From Hypericibacter sp049323455 (GTDB lineage Bacteria; Pseudomonadota; Alphaproteobacteria; Dongiales; Dongiaceae): a DNA stretch of 64,000 nt. The stretch spans positions 1 to 64,000 of the forward strand of contig JBMONF010000025.1 in assembly GCA_049323455.1 (NCBI GenBank). The letters are read 5' to 3'. Every line of letters starts with the position of its first letter. Positions within the stretch are counted from its first letter, which is position 1. The translations under genes were made by a program, and so were the position numbers. Shown piece by piece: positions 1 to 8,653 of the stretch. The notes beneath the pieces were generated by a model. It was not told the origin of the DNA. It saw only the letters and a program-made list of their open reading frames with translations, and ran no database searches.

Positions 1-80
1 TCCCTACCCTCCCCCGTCGAGGGGGAGGGTCAGTTATTTTTTGACCCCCTCCCCTTGCGGGAGGGGGGAGGGGGAGGGGT
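1..80. repeat. C-rich palindromic intergenic repeat (Pu/Py family)
   Basis: Two short hairpins made of CCCTCCCCC/GAGGGGGAGGG-type arms lie ahead of purD. The same kind of CCCTCTCCC...GGGAGAGGG sequence recurs around 1478-1648, 8880-8966, 13191-13375 and 29530-29665, always between genes. Such elements are common in alphaproteobacterial chromosomes and probably end transcripts. No coding frame in it looks real. Confidence 0.6.
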
Positions 81-137
81 GAAGTCCGTGCACCGCACGC
101 GCTCGCGAGTCGGAGAATCATCGAAGGAGACGGAGCG

Positions 138-1445
138 ATGCGGGTACTGGTGGTCGGATCGGGCGGGCGCGAGCATGCGCTGTGCTGGGCGATCGCGGCC
201 TCGCCGCTCTGCGACAAGCTCTATTGCGCGCCGGGCAATGCCGGCATCGCGGCCGAGGCCGAATGCGTGCCGATCGGCGCGGAGGAGGTGGAGAAGCTGG
301 TCGCCTTCGCCAAGGCGCAGCGAATCGACTTCGTCGTGGTCGGGCCCGAGGCGCCGCTGGTGCTGGGGCTCGTGGACGAGCTCGAAGCTGCCGGCATCAA
401 GGCCTTCGGCCCCTCGGCCCAGGCGGCCGCCCTCGAAGGCTCCAAATCCTTCATGAAGCAGCTCTGCGCCAAATACGGGATCCCGACCGCGGCCTTCAGG
501 CGCTTCACCGACGCCGGCGCCGCCAAGGCCTATGTGCGCGAGCAGGGCGCGCCCATCGTGATCAAGGCCGACGGGCTCGCCGGCGGCAAGGGCGTGGTGG
601 TGGCGCGCACGGTCGCGGAGGCGGAGGCCGCCATCGATTCGATGCTGGTCGCCCGCGAGTTCGGCGCGGCCGGCCAGGAGATCGTGGTCGAGGAGTTCCT
701 CGAAGGCGAGGAGGCGAGCTTCTTCGCGCTGGTCGACGGCCAATGCGCCCTGCCGCTCGCCTCGGCGCAGGACCACAAGGCGGTGGGCGAGGGCGACACC
801 GGCCCCAACACCGGCGGCATGGGCGCCTATTCGCCGGCACCCATCGTCACCGAGGCGATGGCCGCGCGCATCATGGCCCAGATCGTCGAGCCGGCCGTGA
901 AGGCCATGGCGGCCGAGGGACGGCCCTTCAAGGGCGTGCTGTTCGCCGGCCTCATGATCGGGTCCAAGGGTCCGCGCCTGCTCGAATTCAACGTGCGCTT
1001 CGGCGATCCCGAATGCCAGGTGCTGTGCTTGCGCCTGATCTCGGACCTGCTGCCGGCGCTCGTGGCGACCGCCGACGGCGTGCTCGCCAATTTCCATCTG
1101 CGCTGGAAGGCCGAAACCGCGCTCTGCGTGGTCATGGCCTCGAGGGGATATCCGGGCCCTTACAAGAAGGGGACCGAGATCCGCGGGATCGAGAATGCGG
1201 CGAAGCTCGGCGACGTGATGGTGTTCCACGCCGGCACGGCGCGCGACGCCCAAGGCCGGCTCGTCGCCACGGGCGGGCGCGTGCTGGGCGTGAGTGCCTT
1301 GGGCAAAACCGTGGCCGAGGCGCAGGCGCGCGCCTATGCCGCGGTCGATCAGATCGACTGGCCCGAGGGCTTCTGCCGGCGCGACATCGGCTGGCGCGCG
1401 GTAGGGGCCCGGGGCGGGACCGAAGCGATCGATCTCGAGAAGTGA
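138..1445 (+). CDS. purD: Phosphoribosylamine-glycine ligase
   Basis: This 435-residue protein is a typical-length GARS. It catalyses the ATP-dependent joining of 5-phosphoribosylamine and glycine, the second step of purine synthesis, in the cytoplasm. The N-terminus MRVLVVGSGGREHAL is the family signature. An ATP-grasp domain follows, with the glycine-rich nucleotide loop ADGLAGGKGVVV near residues 145-156 and the metal-binding end LLEFNVRFGDPE near 282-293. The start has AAGGAG about 6 bases upstream. It stands alone here, followed by a repeat-rich gap and an unrelated flavoprotein. Recognition is by motif reading and is secure. Confidence 0.97.
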   Translation: MRVLVVGSGGREHALCWAIAASPLCDKLYCAPGNAGIAAEAECVPIGAEEVEKLVAFAKAQRIDFVVVGPEAPLVLGLVDELEAAGIKAFGPSAQAAALEGSKSFMKQLCAKYGIPTAAFRRFTDAGAAKAYVREQGAPIVIKADGLAGGKGVVVARTVAEAEAAIDSMLVAREFGAAGQEIVVEEFLEGEEASFFALVDGQCALPLASAQDHKAVGEGDTGPNTGGMGAYSPAPIVTEAMAARIMAQIVEPAVKAMAAEGRPFKGVLFAGLMIGSKGPRLLEFNVRFGDPECQVLCLRLISDLLPALVATADGVLANFHLRWKAETALCVVMASRGYPGPYKKGTEIRGIENAAKLGDVMVFHAGTARDAQGRLVATGGRVLGVSALGKTVAEAQARAYAAVDQIDWPEGFCRRDIGWRAVGARGGTEAIDLEK

Positions 1446-1477
1446 CGGCTGGATCGAGCCGATGTCACGATCAAACT

Positions 1478-1648
1478 CCCTCTTCCGCCAGAAGCGGGAG
1501 AGGGCCCCGCGGGCTTCGCCCGCGATTCTTGAAGTTTGCCGGCGAAGCCGGCGGGTGAGGGGTCTTTTTCGCAATGTCGGAACCGAGTGCTTCTTTCGAG
1601 ACCCCCGCACCCTTCTCTCTCCCCCAACAAGTTGGGGGAGAGGATGTG
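1478..1648. repeat. Palindromic intergenic repeat cluster
   Basis: The purD-downstream gap is filled with short inverted repeats: CCGCGGGCTTCGCCCGCG, GCCGGCGAAGCCGGC and CTCTCCCCCAAC/GTTGGGGGAGAG. They match the family at 8880, 13191 and 29530. An open frame from 1462 crosses it into the next gene, but its translation is repeat-derived and is not taken as coding. Confidence 0.6.
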
Positions 1649-1656
1649 GTCTCGTC

Positions 1657-3252
1657 ATGAGCGAGCGTTGGGACGCCATCGTCGTCGGCGCCGGGCATAA
1701 CGGCCTGGTCGCGGCGGCCTATCTCGCCAAGGCAGGCAAGCGCGTGCTGGTGCTGGAGCGCCGCGCGGTCGTGGGCGGCGCGGTGCTGACCGAGGCGTTC
1801 CATCCGGGCTTCCGCAACTCGGTCGCCGCCTATGTGGTGAGCCTGCTCCGGCCCGAGGTGATCGAGGAGCTGAACCTTCGCGCCCATGGCTACGAGACCA
1901 TCCGCATGGGCGGCTCCTTCGGCAGCTTCGCCGACGGCCGCTCGCTGCTGCTCACGGGCGACGAGGCCGCCGACCGCGCGGAGGTGGCGCGCTTCTCCAA
2001 TCGAGATTGGGAGGCCATGGCCGCGTTCGGCCGGCTTCTGCGCAAGGCGGGCGACCTGGTGCGCGCCGAGATGCTGAAGGAACCGCCGCGGCTTTCGGGC
2101 GGGGGCCTGGCCGATTTCTTCGCCGCCCTCAGGCTCGGGCTCGGCTTCAAGCGCTTCAGCCCCGAGGAACGCCACGAGCTCCTGCAGCTCTTCCTGACGC
2201 CGGTGGGCGAGATTCTCGACCGCCGCTTCGACAGCGACGCGGTCAAGAGCATGTATGCCGCGACCGCCACCGCGGGCGCTTTCGTCTCGCTCCACGAGCC
2301 GGGCTCGGCCATCAACCTGCTGCACCTCGGTATCGGCGAGGTCGATGGCGAGCGCGGCGCCTGGGCCCTGCCCAGGGGCGGCATGGGCACGGTCACGCAG
2401 GCGATGGCCAAAGCGGCGCGAGGCTTCGGCGCCACGATCCGGACCGAGGCGCCCGTGGCGCGCGTTCTGATCGAGCACGGCCGCGCGGTCGGCGTCGCGC
2501 TCGAGGGCGGCGAGGCGATCCGCGCCCGTTTCCTGCTCTCCAACGCCGATCCCAAGCGCACCTTCCTCGGGCTCGTCGGCGAAGAGCGCCTGCCCGCCGC
2601 GTTCGCCGCCGACATCCGCGGCTACCGCATGGCCTCGGGCTCCTTCCGGGTGAATTTCGCGCTCTCGGGCGTGCCGGAATTCGCCTCGCGCCCGAGCCCC
2701 GGAATCGGCCCGCATCACCGCTGCTTCATCCGCATGGTCTCCTCTTACCGCGCCTATGAGGAGGCCTTCCTCGCGGCCAGGCGCGGCGAGCTGCCCGAGG
2801 ATCCCATCCTCGATGCGGTGATCCCGACGGCGCTCGACCCGAGCCTGGCGCCCGAGGGCTGCCATATCCTCTCGATCCTGGCGCAGCATTATCCGTTCCG
2901 GCTTTCGGGCGGCCGCGCTTGGGAGGAGGAACGGGCGCGCGCGGTCGAGGGCATCCTCGGCGCGGTCGAGCGCTACATCCCGAACATCCGGAAAATCACG
3001 CTCGGCTGGCGCGCCTACAGCCCCGAGGACCTGGAGCGCGTCTTCGCGCTCACGGGCGGCGACGTCTATCACGGCCAGCTCGATCCGGGTCAGATCTTCA
3101 GCCTGCGTCCGCACCCCGCGGCCGCGCAGTACCGCACCCCGATCGAAGGCCTCTATCTCTGCGGTGCGGGCGCCCATCCGGGCGGCGGCGTCTCGGGTGC
3201 CCCGGGGCGCAACTGCGCCATGCGCGTGCTCGAGGATTGGCGGCGGGGCTGA
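1657..3252 (+). CDS. PYROXD2-like FAD-dependent oxidoreductase (phytoene desaturase superfamily)
   Basis: This 531-residue flavoprotein begins MSERWDAIVVGAGHNG, the dinucleotide-binding GxGxxG of the FAD domain, followed by the VLERRAVVGG strand and loop that holds the adenosine ribose. The C-terminal motif LYLCGAGAHPGGGVSGAPG is the second flavin-binding segment of the phytoene desaturase/PYROXD2 group. No carotenoid genes are nearby, so a role in pigment synthesis is unlikely; the substrate is unknown. The start at 1657 was chosen because the frame upstream is repeat sequence and the flavin motif begins within eight residues of this ATG. Possible relatives are crtI-type enzymes and amine oxidases. 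Confidence 0.85.
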   Translation: MSERWDAIVVGAGHNGLVAAAYLAKAGKRVLVLERRAVVGGAVLTEAFHPGFRNSVAAYVVSLLRPEVIEELNLRAHGYETIRMGGSFGSFADGRSLLLTGDEAADRAEVARFSNRDWEAMAAFGRLLRKAGDLVRAEMLKEPPRLSGGGLADFFAALRLGLGFKRFSPEERHELLQLFLTPVGEILDRRFDSDAVKSMYAATATAGAFVSLHEPGSAINLLHLGIGEVDGERGAWALPRGGMGTVTQAMAKAARGFGATIRTEAPVARVLIEHGRAVGVALEGGEAIRARFLLSNADPKRTFLGLVGEERLPAAFAADIRGYRMASGSFRVNFALSGVPEFASRPSPGIGPHHRCFIRMVSSYRAYEEAFLAARRGELPEDPILDAVIPTALDPSLAPEGCHILSILAQHYPFRLSGGRAWEEERARAVEGILGAVERYIPNIRKITLGWRAYSPEDLERVFALTGGDVYHGQLDPGQIFSLRPHPAAAQYRTPIEGLYLCGAGAHPGGGVSGAPGRNCAMRVLEDWRRG

Positions 3253-3294
3253 ACAACACGAGCGCACCTCAGCCTTCAAGCTTTTGGCCCGTTC

Positions 3295-3323
3295 TTGAAC
3301 TGTGCTCCATTTGTGAGTACAAT
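3295..3323 (+). promoter_or_regulatory. Sigma-70-type promoter of the toxin-antitoxin pair, with inverted repeat over the -10
   Basis: TTGAAC at 3295-3300 and TACAAT at 3318-3323 are separated by 17 bases, an almost consensus promoter 41 bases ahead of the antitoxin start. TTGT-gagt-ACAA (3311-3322) forms an inverted repeat overlapping the -10 box. This would suit an operator for the antitoxin. The operator role is inference. Confidence 0.65.
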
Positions 3324-3364
3324 TGCGATGACCGGAGCGAGTCAGAGAATCCAGGAAAACGGAA

Positions 3365-3646
3365 ATGTCCCGAACTGAGGAAACCAAGGATGAACGGCTT
3401 CAGGTGCGCCTCGACTTGCGCGCAAAAAGCATGTTGCAACGCGCCGCCGGGTACCGGCGAAAGACGATCAGCCAGTTCGTGCTGAGCACGGCGCTCGAGG
3501 AAGCCGAACGAGTCATCCGCGAGAACGAGGCGGTGACCTTGACCGACGCCGACTGGAAGCTCTTTTATGACGCGTTGGTTCATCCGCCCAAACCGAACGC
3601 TGCCCTGCGGAAGGCCTTCGATCGGTACAAAAAGACCCGGAAATGA
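3365..3646 (+). CDS. DUF1778 (TacA-like) antitoxin
   Basis: This 93-residue protein has an N-terminal ribbon-helix-helix (DERLQVRLDLRAKSMLQRAA, about residues 9-28) of the DUF1778 family. Its C-terminal arm (LTDADWKLFYDALVHPPKPN, about 59-78) is the part that wraps the partner GNAT toxin in known TacAT pairs. It should neutralise the toxin and repress the shared promoter. It overlaps the toxin gene by 4 bases (ATGA), which implies translational coupling. Its base composition is slightly less GC-rich than the flanking genes, which fits a mobile module. Confidence 0.88.
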   Translation: MSRTEETKDERLQVRLDLRAKSMLQRAAGYRRKTISQFVLSTALEEAERVIRENEAVTLTDADWKLFYDALVHPPKPNAALRKAFDRYKKTRK

Positions 3647-4164
3647 CGGCGCCGCGCACTCGGTGGCATGTGGCGCCGTTAGACGGCAAGGCCCATGACC
3701 GCACCGGATTCTCTTGCGGGGCGCCGGAACTCGACCGCTATATCCGCGATTATGCGTCTCAAGACATCGAACGGGATGTCGCGCGCGTCTTCGTGGCGAC
3801 CGCGATCGAGGCCTTTGACGTTGCCGGTTACTACAGCCTTAGCGCGACAAGCTTCAGGAAGACCTCGCTGCCTGCGGCCGAAGCGAAGCGGCTCCCTCAC
3901 TACCCTGTCCCGGCCGCACTCCTGGGGCGTCTCGCCGTCGATCGGCGACAGCAAGGCCAGGGCCTGGGCGAGCACCTGCTGATGGACGCCTTCGATCGGC
4001 TTCATCTGGCCAGCTTGACGCTCGCTGTGCAGGCGATCGTCGTTGACGCATATGACGCCGGCGCCGCAGCGTTCTACAGACGCTATGGTTTTCGTCCCTT
4101 CCTCGACGATGACCGCCGCCTGTTCTTGCCGATGGCCACCATCAGGCAGCTCATCCAACGGTGA
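3643..4164 (+). CDS. GNAT-family acetyltransferase toxin (TacT-like)
   Basis: This 173-residue single GNAT domain carries the acetyl-CoA loop RRQQGQGLG at about residues 101-109. The tyrosine in AAFYRRYGF (Tyr145) corresponds to the catalytic Tyr of TacT-type toxins. Those toxins acetylate the amino group of aminoacyl-tRNA and stop translation; this activity is known for the family and inferred here. The early FSCGAPELDRYIRDYA segment (23-38) is also characteristic. It is coupled to the DUF1778 gene just upstream and ends 19 bases from a convergent gene. Confidence 0.88.
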   Translation: MTAPRTRWHVAPLDGKAHDRTGFSCGAPELDRYIRDYASQDIERDVARVFVATAIEAFDVAGYYSLSATSFRKTSLPAAEAKRLPHYPVPAALLGRLAVDRRQQGQGLGEHLLMDAFDRLHLASLTLAVQAIVVDAYDAGAAAFYRRYGFRPFLDDDRRLFLPMATIRQLIQR

Positions 4165-4183
4165 CAGCGCCTGACTTCGCCTC

Positions 4184-4465
4184 TCACGGCGCTTCGCGCC
4201 AATCCCATCTTTGGTGGGTGGCGGCAATATCGACGATGTCCTTTTCCGCGAAAGGCACATCGGGTAAGCCGCGGACCCTGACTAACCGTCCCGAGTCGAT
4301 GACCGCTTGGTCGAATTTGCGGCCGTCCTGCAAGGTCACACTGACGATCGTATAGCCCATCCCGGTCTCTGGCAGCGCCTTCACGTGCTGCATCCACTTC
4401 CCGCAGAATTCGAACGCGCCGGGTCTCATATCCATGCTGTCGGCCATAAGCGCATTACAGCGCAC
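4184..4465 (-). CDS. Small conserved hypothetical protein
   Basis: This short soluble protein has no recognised domain. The frame opens with GTG at 4465 (93 residues), or more conservatively with ATG at 4447 (87 residues). Readable features are an aromatic and acidic composition and the segment VSVTLQDGRKFDQAVIDSGRLVRVRG, which looks like a small beta-sheet fold. I recall similar 70-90 residue proteins of unknown function in Bradyrhizobium-like genomes, but this cannot be tested here. If the GTG start is used, it overlaps the end of the upstream 51-residue membrane-protein gene by 11 bases, suggesting co-expression. Confidence 0.55.
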   Translation of the reverse strand: MRCNALMADSMDMRPGAFEFCGKWMQHVKALPETGMGYTIVSVTLQDGRKFDQAVIDSGRLVRVRGLPDVPFAEKDIVDIAATHQRWDWREAP

Positions 4466-4610
4466 CCGGCGGCGCGCCAGGACCGAGCGGCTTGTCGAAC
4501 TCGGAGTGGGGCGTGTCCTTGTGCGGGGGGAGCCGTCTCAGGCCGCGGAAGAACCCGATTAGCCCGGCACCAACGAGCGCTATCCCGATGAGGATCACCA
4601 GCGTCTTCAT
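4455..4610 (-). CDS. 51-residue single-span membrane protein
   Basis: The frame encodes MKTLVILIGIALVGAGLIGF (one hydrophobic segment, residues 3-20), then a basic stretch FRGLRRLPPHK and a polar tail ending GPGAPPGAL. A short cytoplasmic tail after one transmembrane helix is expected by the positive-inside rule. Its function is unknown. The stop at 4455-4457 overlaps the beginning of the downstream small gene on the same strand, so the two probably form one transcript. Confidence 0.5.
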   Translation of the reverse strand: MKTLVILIGIALVGAGLIGFFRGLRRLPPHKDTPHSEFDKPLGPGAPPGAL

Positions 4611-4739
4611 GGGTCAATTCTAGAGGCGGGGCCAGGACGCTGTCGATTAGCCCGGTACCGCTCCGGGCCGCTCTCCCACTGGTGATGGACCCTGAGGACG
4701 CGGGCGGGCTAGGCTCGGGGCCGCGAAGGACGGGGCGAC

Positions 4740-6911
4740 ATGGCGGACGAGACCGAGCGCGCGGCGGGAACGGAGGAGGCCGAAGAAGCGCCGCCGCAGC
4801 CCGACCGCTGGCGCCCGAGCCTGGGCGCGGTCCTGACCGTGACCTTGCTGCTGGCCGTGCTGCTCACGGCCGGCTTCATTCATCTCTCCTGGTCCGCCAT
4901 CGCGCGCGCCAACCTCAAGGACCTGGTCGATCAGCTCAACGACAAGATCGCGGCCTCGATCAAACAGGAGGTGTCGAGCGTCATCGGCAACGCCACCGCC
5001 GCCCAGGAGGCGTTGCGCACCATCTTCTTCCAGAACGTGATCAGCCCCCAGGACGAGGCCAAGCGCGAGTTCATCTTCCTGTCGCTGCTGCAGTCGCAGC
5101 CGAGCCTGTCCTGGATCTCCTTCGGCTGGCCGGACGGCCATTTCTTCGGCGCCGAGAAGCTCGAGGACGAGAGCATCCAGATGGTGGAGGTCGTCTGGGA
5201 CCAGACCCGCACCAAGGCCAAGCTCAGGGTCGACAGCTACAAGACGCTGGTGGGCGACATCGAGTTCCAGAAGCGGGTGTTCTCCGATTCCGATTTCGAC
5301 GCCTCGAAGCAGCCCTGGTACGAACGCGCGATCCGGTCGGACCAGCCGGTCTGGACCGACGTCACCCATTTCCCGACCGAGGACAAGCCGGCCATCGCCA
5401 TCTCGCGCCCGCTGACCGTGTTCCAGGAATTCCAGGGCGTGATCTGCGTCGCCATCGAACTGGAGCGGCTGTCGCGCTATCTGGCCGGCATCCAGGTCGG
5501 ACACACCGGCACGGTCGCCATCGTCGATGGCAGCGGCAACATCGTGGCGGCGCCCGAGCTGGCCGAGGGCAAGACCGAAAGCGGTGCGCCCGCACCCAGC
5601 ATGGACGACGCGACGCGCGACAAGCTCCACGCCGTCGCCAACGCGGCGCTGGCTCATTTCGGCATGCGGCTCGGCGAGATCCGCAACACCATGTCGTGGG
5701 ACTACCGCTCGACCGAGGACGGCAACAACTACTTCGTGACCTTCACGCCGCTGGGCTTCAAGGGCTGGCTGGTGGCGACCGTGATCCCGGCCTCCGACTT
5801 CCTGGCCGAGGTCGAGCGCAACTCGAGGCGGCTGGCCTGGATGCTCGGCATCTTCACGCTCGCCATCGCCGCTGGCGTGACCTGGTTCGCGCGCGCCGCC
5901 ATCGCCCGGCCGCTCGCGCGCGTCACGGGCGAGCTCAAGCATATCGAGAATTTCGAGCTGGGCCGCGTGCGCCGCCTGCCCTCGCCGCTCTCGGAGATCG
6001 ACCGGCTGTCGGCGGCGCTGGTGCGCATGGCCGCGGGCCTCGCCTCGTTCCAGAAATACATCCCGACCGAACTGGTGCGCACGCTGGTCAACCGAGGCAT
6101 CGAGGCCAAGCCCGGCGGCAGCCATCAGCCGATCTCGGTCATGTTCACCGATCTTGCCGGCTTCACCGCGCTCTCCGAGAAGCTGGGCGACGCGGTGGTG
6201 CCGATCCTGGCCCAATATCTGGGGCGCATGTCGGCCGTCATCCACGAGGATCGCGGCACGATCGACAAGTTCATCGGCGACGCCGTCATGGCCTTCTGGG
6301 GCGCGCCGATCCCCAACCCGAACCACGCGCTCGATGCCTGCCGCGCGGCGGTGCATTGCCAGCAGGCGCTGGCCGAGCTGGCCGCCGAGGCTCGGGCGCA
6401 GGGCCGCGAGCCGCTCAAGATGCGGGTCGGCATCAACAGCGGCAACATCCTGGTCGGCAATATCGGCTCGGAGGAGCGGCTCAACTATACCGCCATCGGC
6501 GATGCGGTGAACCTGGCCTCGCGGCTCGAAAGCCTCAACAAGCGCTATGGCACCCTGATGCTGATCGGCGAGGAGACGCGCCGGCGGGCGGGCCGGGCCG
6601 TGATCGCGCGCCGGCTCGACCGCGTCGCCGTCTATGGCCGGGTCGAGGGGGTCGCGGTCTACGAGCTGATCGGGCTCGAGGAGGAGCGCGAGCGGCTCGG
6701 CTCCCTCGGCTGGATCGAGGCCTACGAGCGCGGGCTCGATCTCTATGCCGATCGCCGCTTCGCCGAAGCCCTCGCCGCCTTCGAGGCCGCCGACCGGGAC
6801 CGCCCGCAAGGGGATGCACCATCGCGCCTCTTCATCGAACGCGCCAAAACCTTCATAGTCGAGCCGCCGCCGGCCGATTGGATGGCGGTGACCGTGATGG
6901 ACGAGAAGTAA
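4740..6911 (+). CDS. Membrane adenylate/guanylate cyclase with extracytoplasmic sensor domain (class IIIb)
   Basis: This 723-residue protein has one transmembrane helix near residues 28-50, then a roughly 310-residue periplasmic region resembling a double CACHE sensor (KQPWYERAIRSDQPVWTDV around 184-202). A second membrane helix lies near 365-388, followed by a HAMP-like linker and a class III cyclase domain. Metal-binding aspartates are visible as D471 (FTDLAGFT) and D514 (GDAVMAFWGAP). Purine-selecting residues are K510 and T584 (NYTAIGD), the Lys/Thr pair of class IIIb, and the transition-state residues are N591 and R595. This points to cAMP production from ATP in response to a periplasmic ligand. 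The stop codon abuts a palindromic element. Confidence 0.93.
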   Translation: MADETERAAGTEEAEEAPPQPDRWRPSLGAVLTVTLLLAVLLTAGFIHLSWSAIARANLKDLVDQLNDKIAASIKQEVSSVIGNATAAQEALRTIFFQNVISPQDEAKREFIFLSLLQSQPSLSWISFGWPDGHFFGAEKLEDESIQMVEVVWDQTRTKAKLRVDSYKTLVGDIEFQKRVFSDSDFDASKQPWYERAIRSDQPVWTDVTHFPTEDKPAIAISRPLTVFQEFQGVICVAIELERLSRYLAGIQVGHTGTVAIVDGSGNIVAAPELAEGKTESGAPAPSMDDATRDKLHAVANAALAHFGMRLGEIRNTMSWDYRSTEDGNNYFVTFTPLGFKGWLVATVIPASDFLAEVERNSRRLAWMLGIFTLAIAAGVTWFARAAIARPLARVTGELKHIENFELGRVRRLPSPLSEIDRLSAALVRMAAGLASFQKYIPTELVRTLVNRGIEAKPGGSHQPISVMFTDLAGFTALSEKLGDAVVPILAQYLGRMSAVIHEDRGTIDKFIGDAVMAFWGAPIPNPNHALDACRAAVHCQQALAELAAEARAQGREPLKMRVGINSGNILVGNIGSEERLNYTAIGDAVNLASRLESLNKRYGTLMLIGEETRRRAGRAVIARRLDRVAVYGRVEGVAVYELIGLEEERERLGSLGWIEAYERGLDLYADRRFAEALAAFEAADRDRPQGDAPSRLFIERAKTFIVEPPPADWMAVTVMDEK

Positions 6912-7055
6912 TGCCGATTTCGTTTGACTTGAATCGCAACACCTCGTCGTTCCCGCGAAAGCGGGAACCTAGGGGCAAGCGACGAGCGCCTGCCCTGGGC
7001 CCCCGCTTTCGCGGGGGCGACGAAGGAATGTTCAAGTCGAACGGAAAGAGCTCCA
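6909..7055. repeat. MITE-like palindromic element, copy 1
   Basis: The core is two perfect hairpins, TTCCCGC-gaaa-GCGGGAA (6950-6967) and CCCCCGC-tttc-GCGGGGG (7000-7017). Outer arms read GATTTCGTTTGACTTGAA on the left and TTCAAGTCGAACGGAAAGAGCTC on the right. The element matches the one at 27862-28007 in order, length and arms. It begins at the TAA stop of the cyclase gene and lies between co-directional genes. Confidence 0.8.
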
Positions 7056-7074
7056 GAACAACAAACCGGGTGCC

Positions 7075-8376
7075 ATGACCGACGCAGCGCTGTTCGCCCC
7101 CACCTACAAGAACGAACCCTATTGGTGGGAGGCGGCCCCGCCCCCGACCCTGCCCGAGACGGCGCTGCCGCGCGAGACCGATCTGGCGATCGTGGGCTCG
7201 GGCTATACGGGCTTGGCCGCGGCCCTGGTGGCGGCGCGCGGCGGCCGCGCCACGCTGGTGCTCGAGGCCGAACGCGCAGGCTGGGGCTGCTCCTCGCGCA
7301 ATGGCGGGCAGGTCTCGACCTCGATCAAGCCCGACTACGCCACGCTGGCCAGGCGCCACGGACCCGAGCGCGCGCTCGCCATCCGCCAGGAGGGGCTGAA
7401 GGCGCTCGACTTCACGGGCGACCTCATCGCCCGCGAGCGGATCGAATGCGACTGGGAGGTGGTCGGGCGCTTCCATGCCGCGCACAACCCGAAGCAGTAC
7501 GACGCGCTGGCGAAGGCGCTCGCCAACCAGGCCAAGGGGCAGGAAGTGCCCTATCACATGGTGCCGCGATCCGAGCAGCGCCGCGAGATCGGCTCCGACG
7601 CCTATCACGGCGGCGTGGTCTATCCGCGCCATGCGGCCCTCCATCCGGCGCGCTATCACGCGGGCCTGCTCGCCCGCGCGCGCGAGGCCGGCGCCACGGT
7701 GATCGACCGCACGCCCGTGCTGACGGTCGAGCGCGACGGAAAGGGCTTTCGCGTTCGCACAAGCCGCGGCGAGGTCCGCGCCCGCGACGTGCTCGTCGCC
7801 AGCAACGGCTATACCGGCCCCGGCGCGCCCTGGCATCGTCGGCGCGTGATCCCGATCGGCAGCTATATCATCGCGACCGAGCCCCTGGAGCCGACGCTCG
7901 CCAAGGAACTCGTCCCCAACGCCCGCGTGCTCTCCGACACGCGCAAGCTCATCTTCTATTATCGCCTCTCGCCCGACCGCCGGCGCATGCTGTTCGGCGG
8001 GCGCGTCGCCTATGCCGAAACCGATCCCAGCGTCAGCGCGCCCAGGCTCCATCGCTGGATGTGCGCGATCTACCCACAGCTGGCCGAAACCCGCATCACC
8101 CATAGCTGGATGGGCTTCGTCGCCTACACCTTCGACACCATGCCGCATCTGGGCCGGCATGACGGTGTCTGGTACTGCATGGGCTATTGCGGCTCGGGCG
8201 TGTCGCTGGCGACCTATTTCGGCACGCGCATCGGCCAGCAGATCCTGGGCCTGAAGGAGGGCGCCACCGCGCTCGACGGCCTCGCCTTCCCGACCCGACC
8301 GCTCTATAGCGGCACGCCCTGGTTCCTGGCGCCCTCGATCATGTACTACAAGCTGCGCGACCGCCTGCCGATCTGA
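7075..8376 (+). CDS. FAD-dependent amine oxidase of the PuuB (gamma-glutamylputrescine oxidase) type
   Basis: This 433-residue D-amino-acid-oxidase-fold protein has the FAD motif LAIVGSGYTGLAAA at about residues 39-52, then WGCSSRNGGQVSTSIK (66-81). The SSRNGGQ signature is shared by PuuB and related bacterial oxidases. The C-terminal stretch GVWYCMGYCGSGVSLATYFG is the second flavin-contact region. PuuB oxidises gamma-glutamylputrescine in putrescine breakdown. A PuuD-like hydrolase lies at 12436 and an ornithine decarboxylase at 25095, but no puuA or puuC is in the window, so the substrate is only suggested. The N-terminus APTYKNEPYWWEAAP also fits this group. Confidence 0.85.
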   Translation: MTDAALFAPTYKNEPYWWEAAPPPTLPETALPRETDLAIVGSGYTGLAAALVAARGGRATLVLEAERAGWGCSSRNGGQVSTSIKPDYATLARRHGPERALAIRQEGLKALDFTGDLIARERIECDWEVVGRFHAAHNPKQYDALAKALANQAKGQEVPYHMVPRSEQRREIGSDAYHGGVVYPRHAALHPARYHAGLLARAREAGATVIDRTPVLTVERDGKGFRVRTSRGEVRARDVLVASNGYTGPGAPWHRRRVIPIGSYIIATEPLEPTLAKELVPNARVLSDTRKLIFYYRLSPDRRRMLFGGRVAYAETDPSVSAPRLHRWMCAIYPQLAETRITHSWMGFVAYTFDTMPHLGRHDGVWYCMGYCGSGVSLATYFGTRIGQQILGLKEGATALDGLAFPTRPLYSGTPWFLAPSIMYYKLRDRLPI

Positions 8377-8653
8377 GCCGGAAGCGCGGGCACCAAGCAG
8401 GCGATCGCTGCCCTGAGGGAAAACTGCATTCGGCTCGCTCCGATCCTCTTCCCAAGAGGCGGCGCATCATCAGCCTGTTGTCCGGGCTCACAAACCGTTC
8501 GCTTGGCCGATCCGTCAATCTGCTGAATCGGCCGATCCCTCAAATTCGATCGATCGGTGATCAATTTGGGACACAGGGGGTCCGTTAGAACTTCGTCGAT
8601 CCCGGTCGGGTTAGCCTGCGCCCATGTTCACACCGCGTGGATGGGAGCTGGCC

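Noticed and set aside
30..1679. Long reverse open frame opposite purD
   Set aside because: High GC makes long antisense frames; its composition is His/Arg/Gly-rich and mirrors the codon positions of purD.
4647..6809. 720-residue reverse frame opposite the cyclase gene
   Set aside because: Low-complexity translation, no conserved motif, fully covered by a convincing gene on the other strand.
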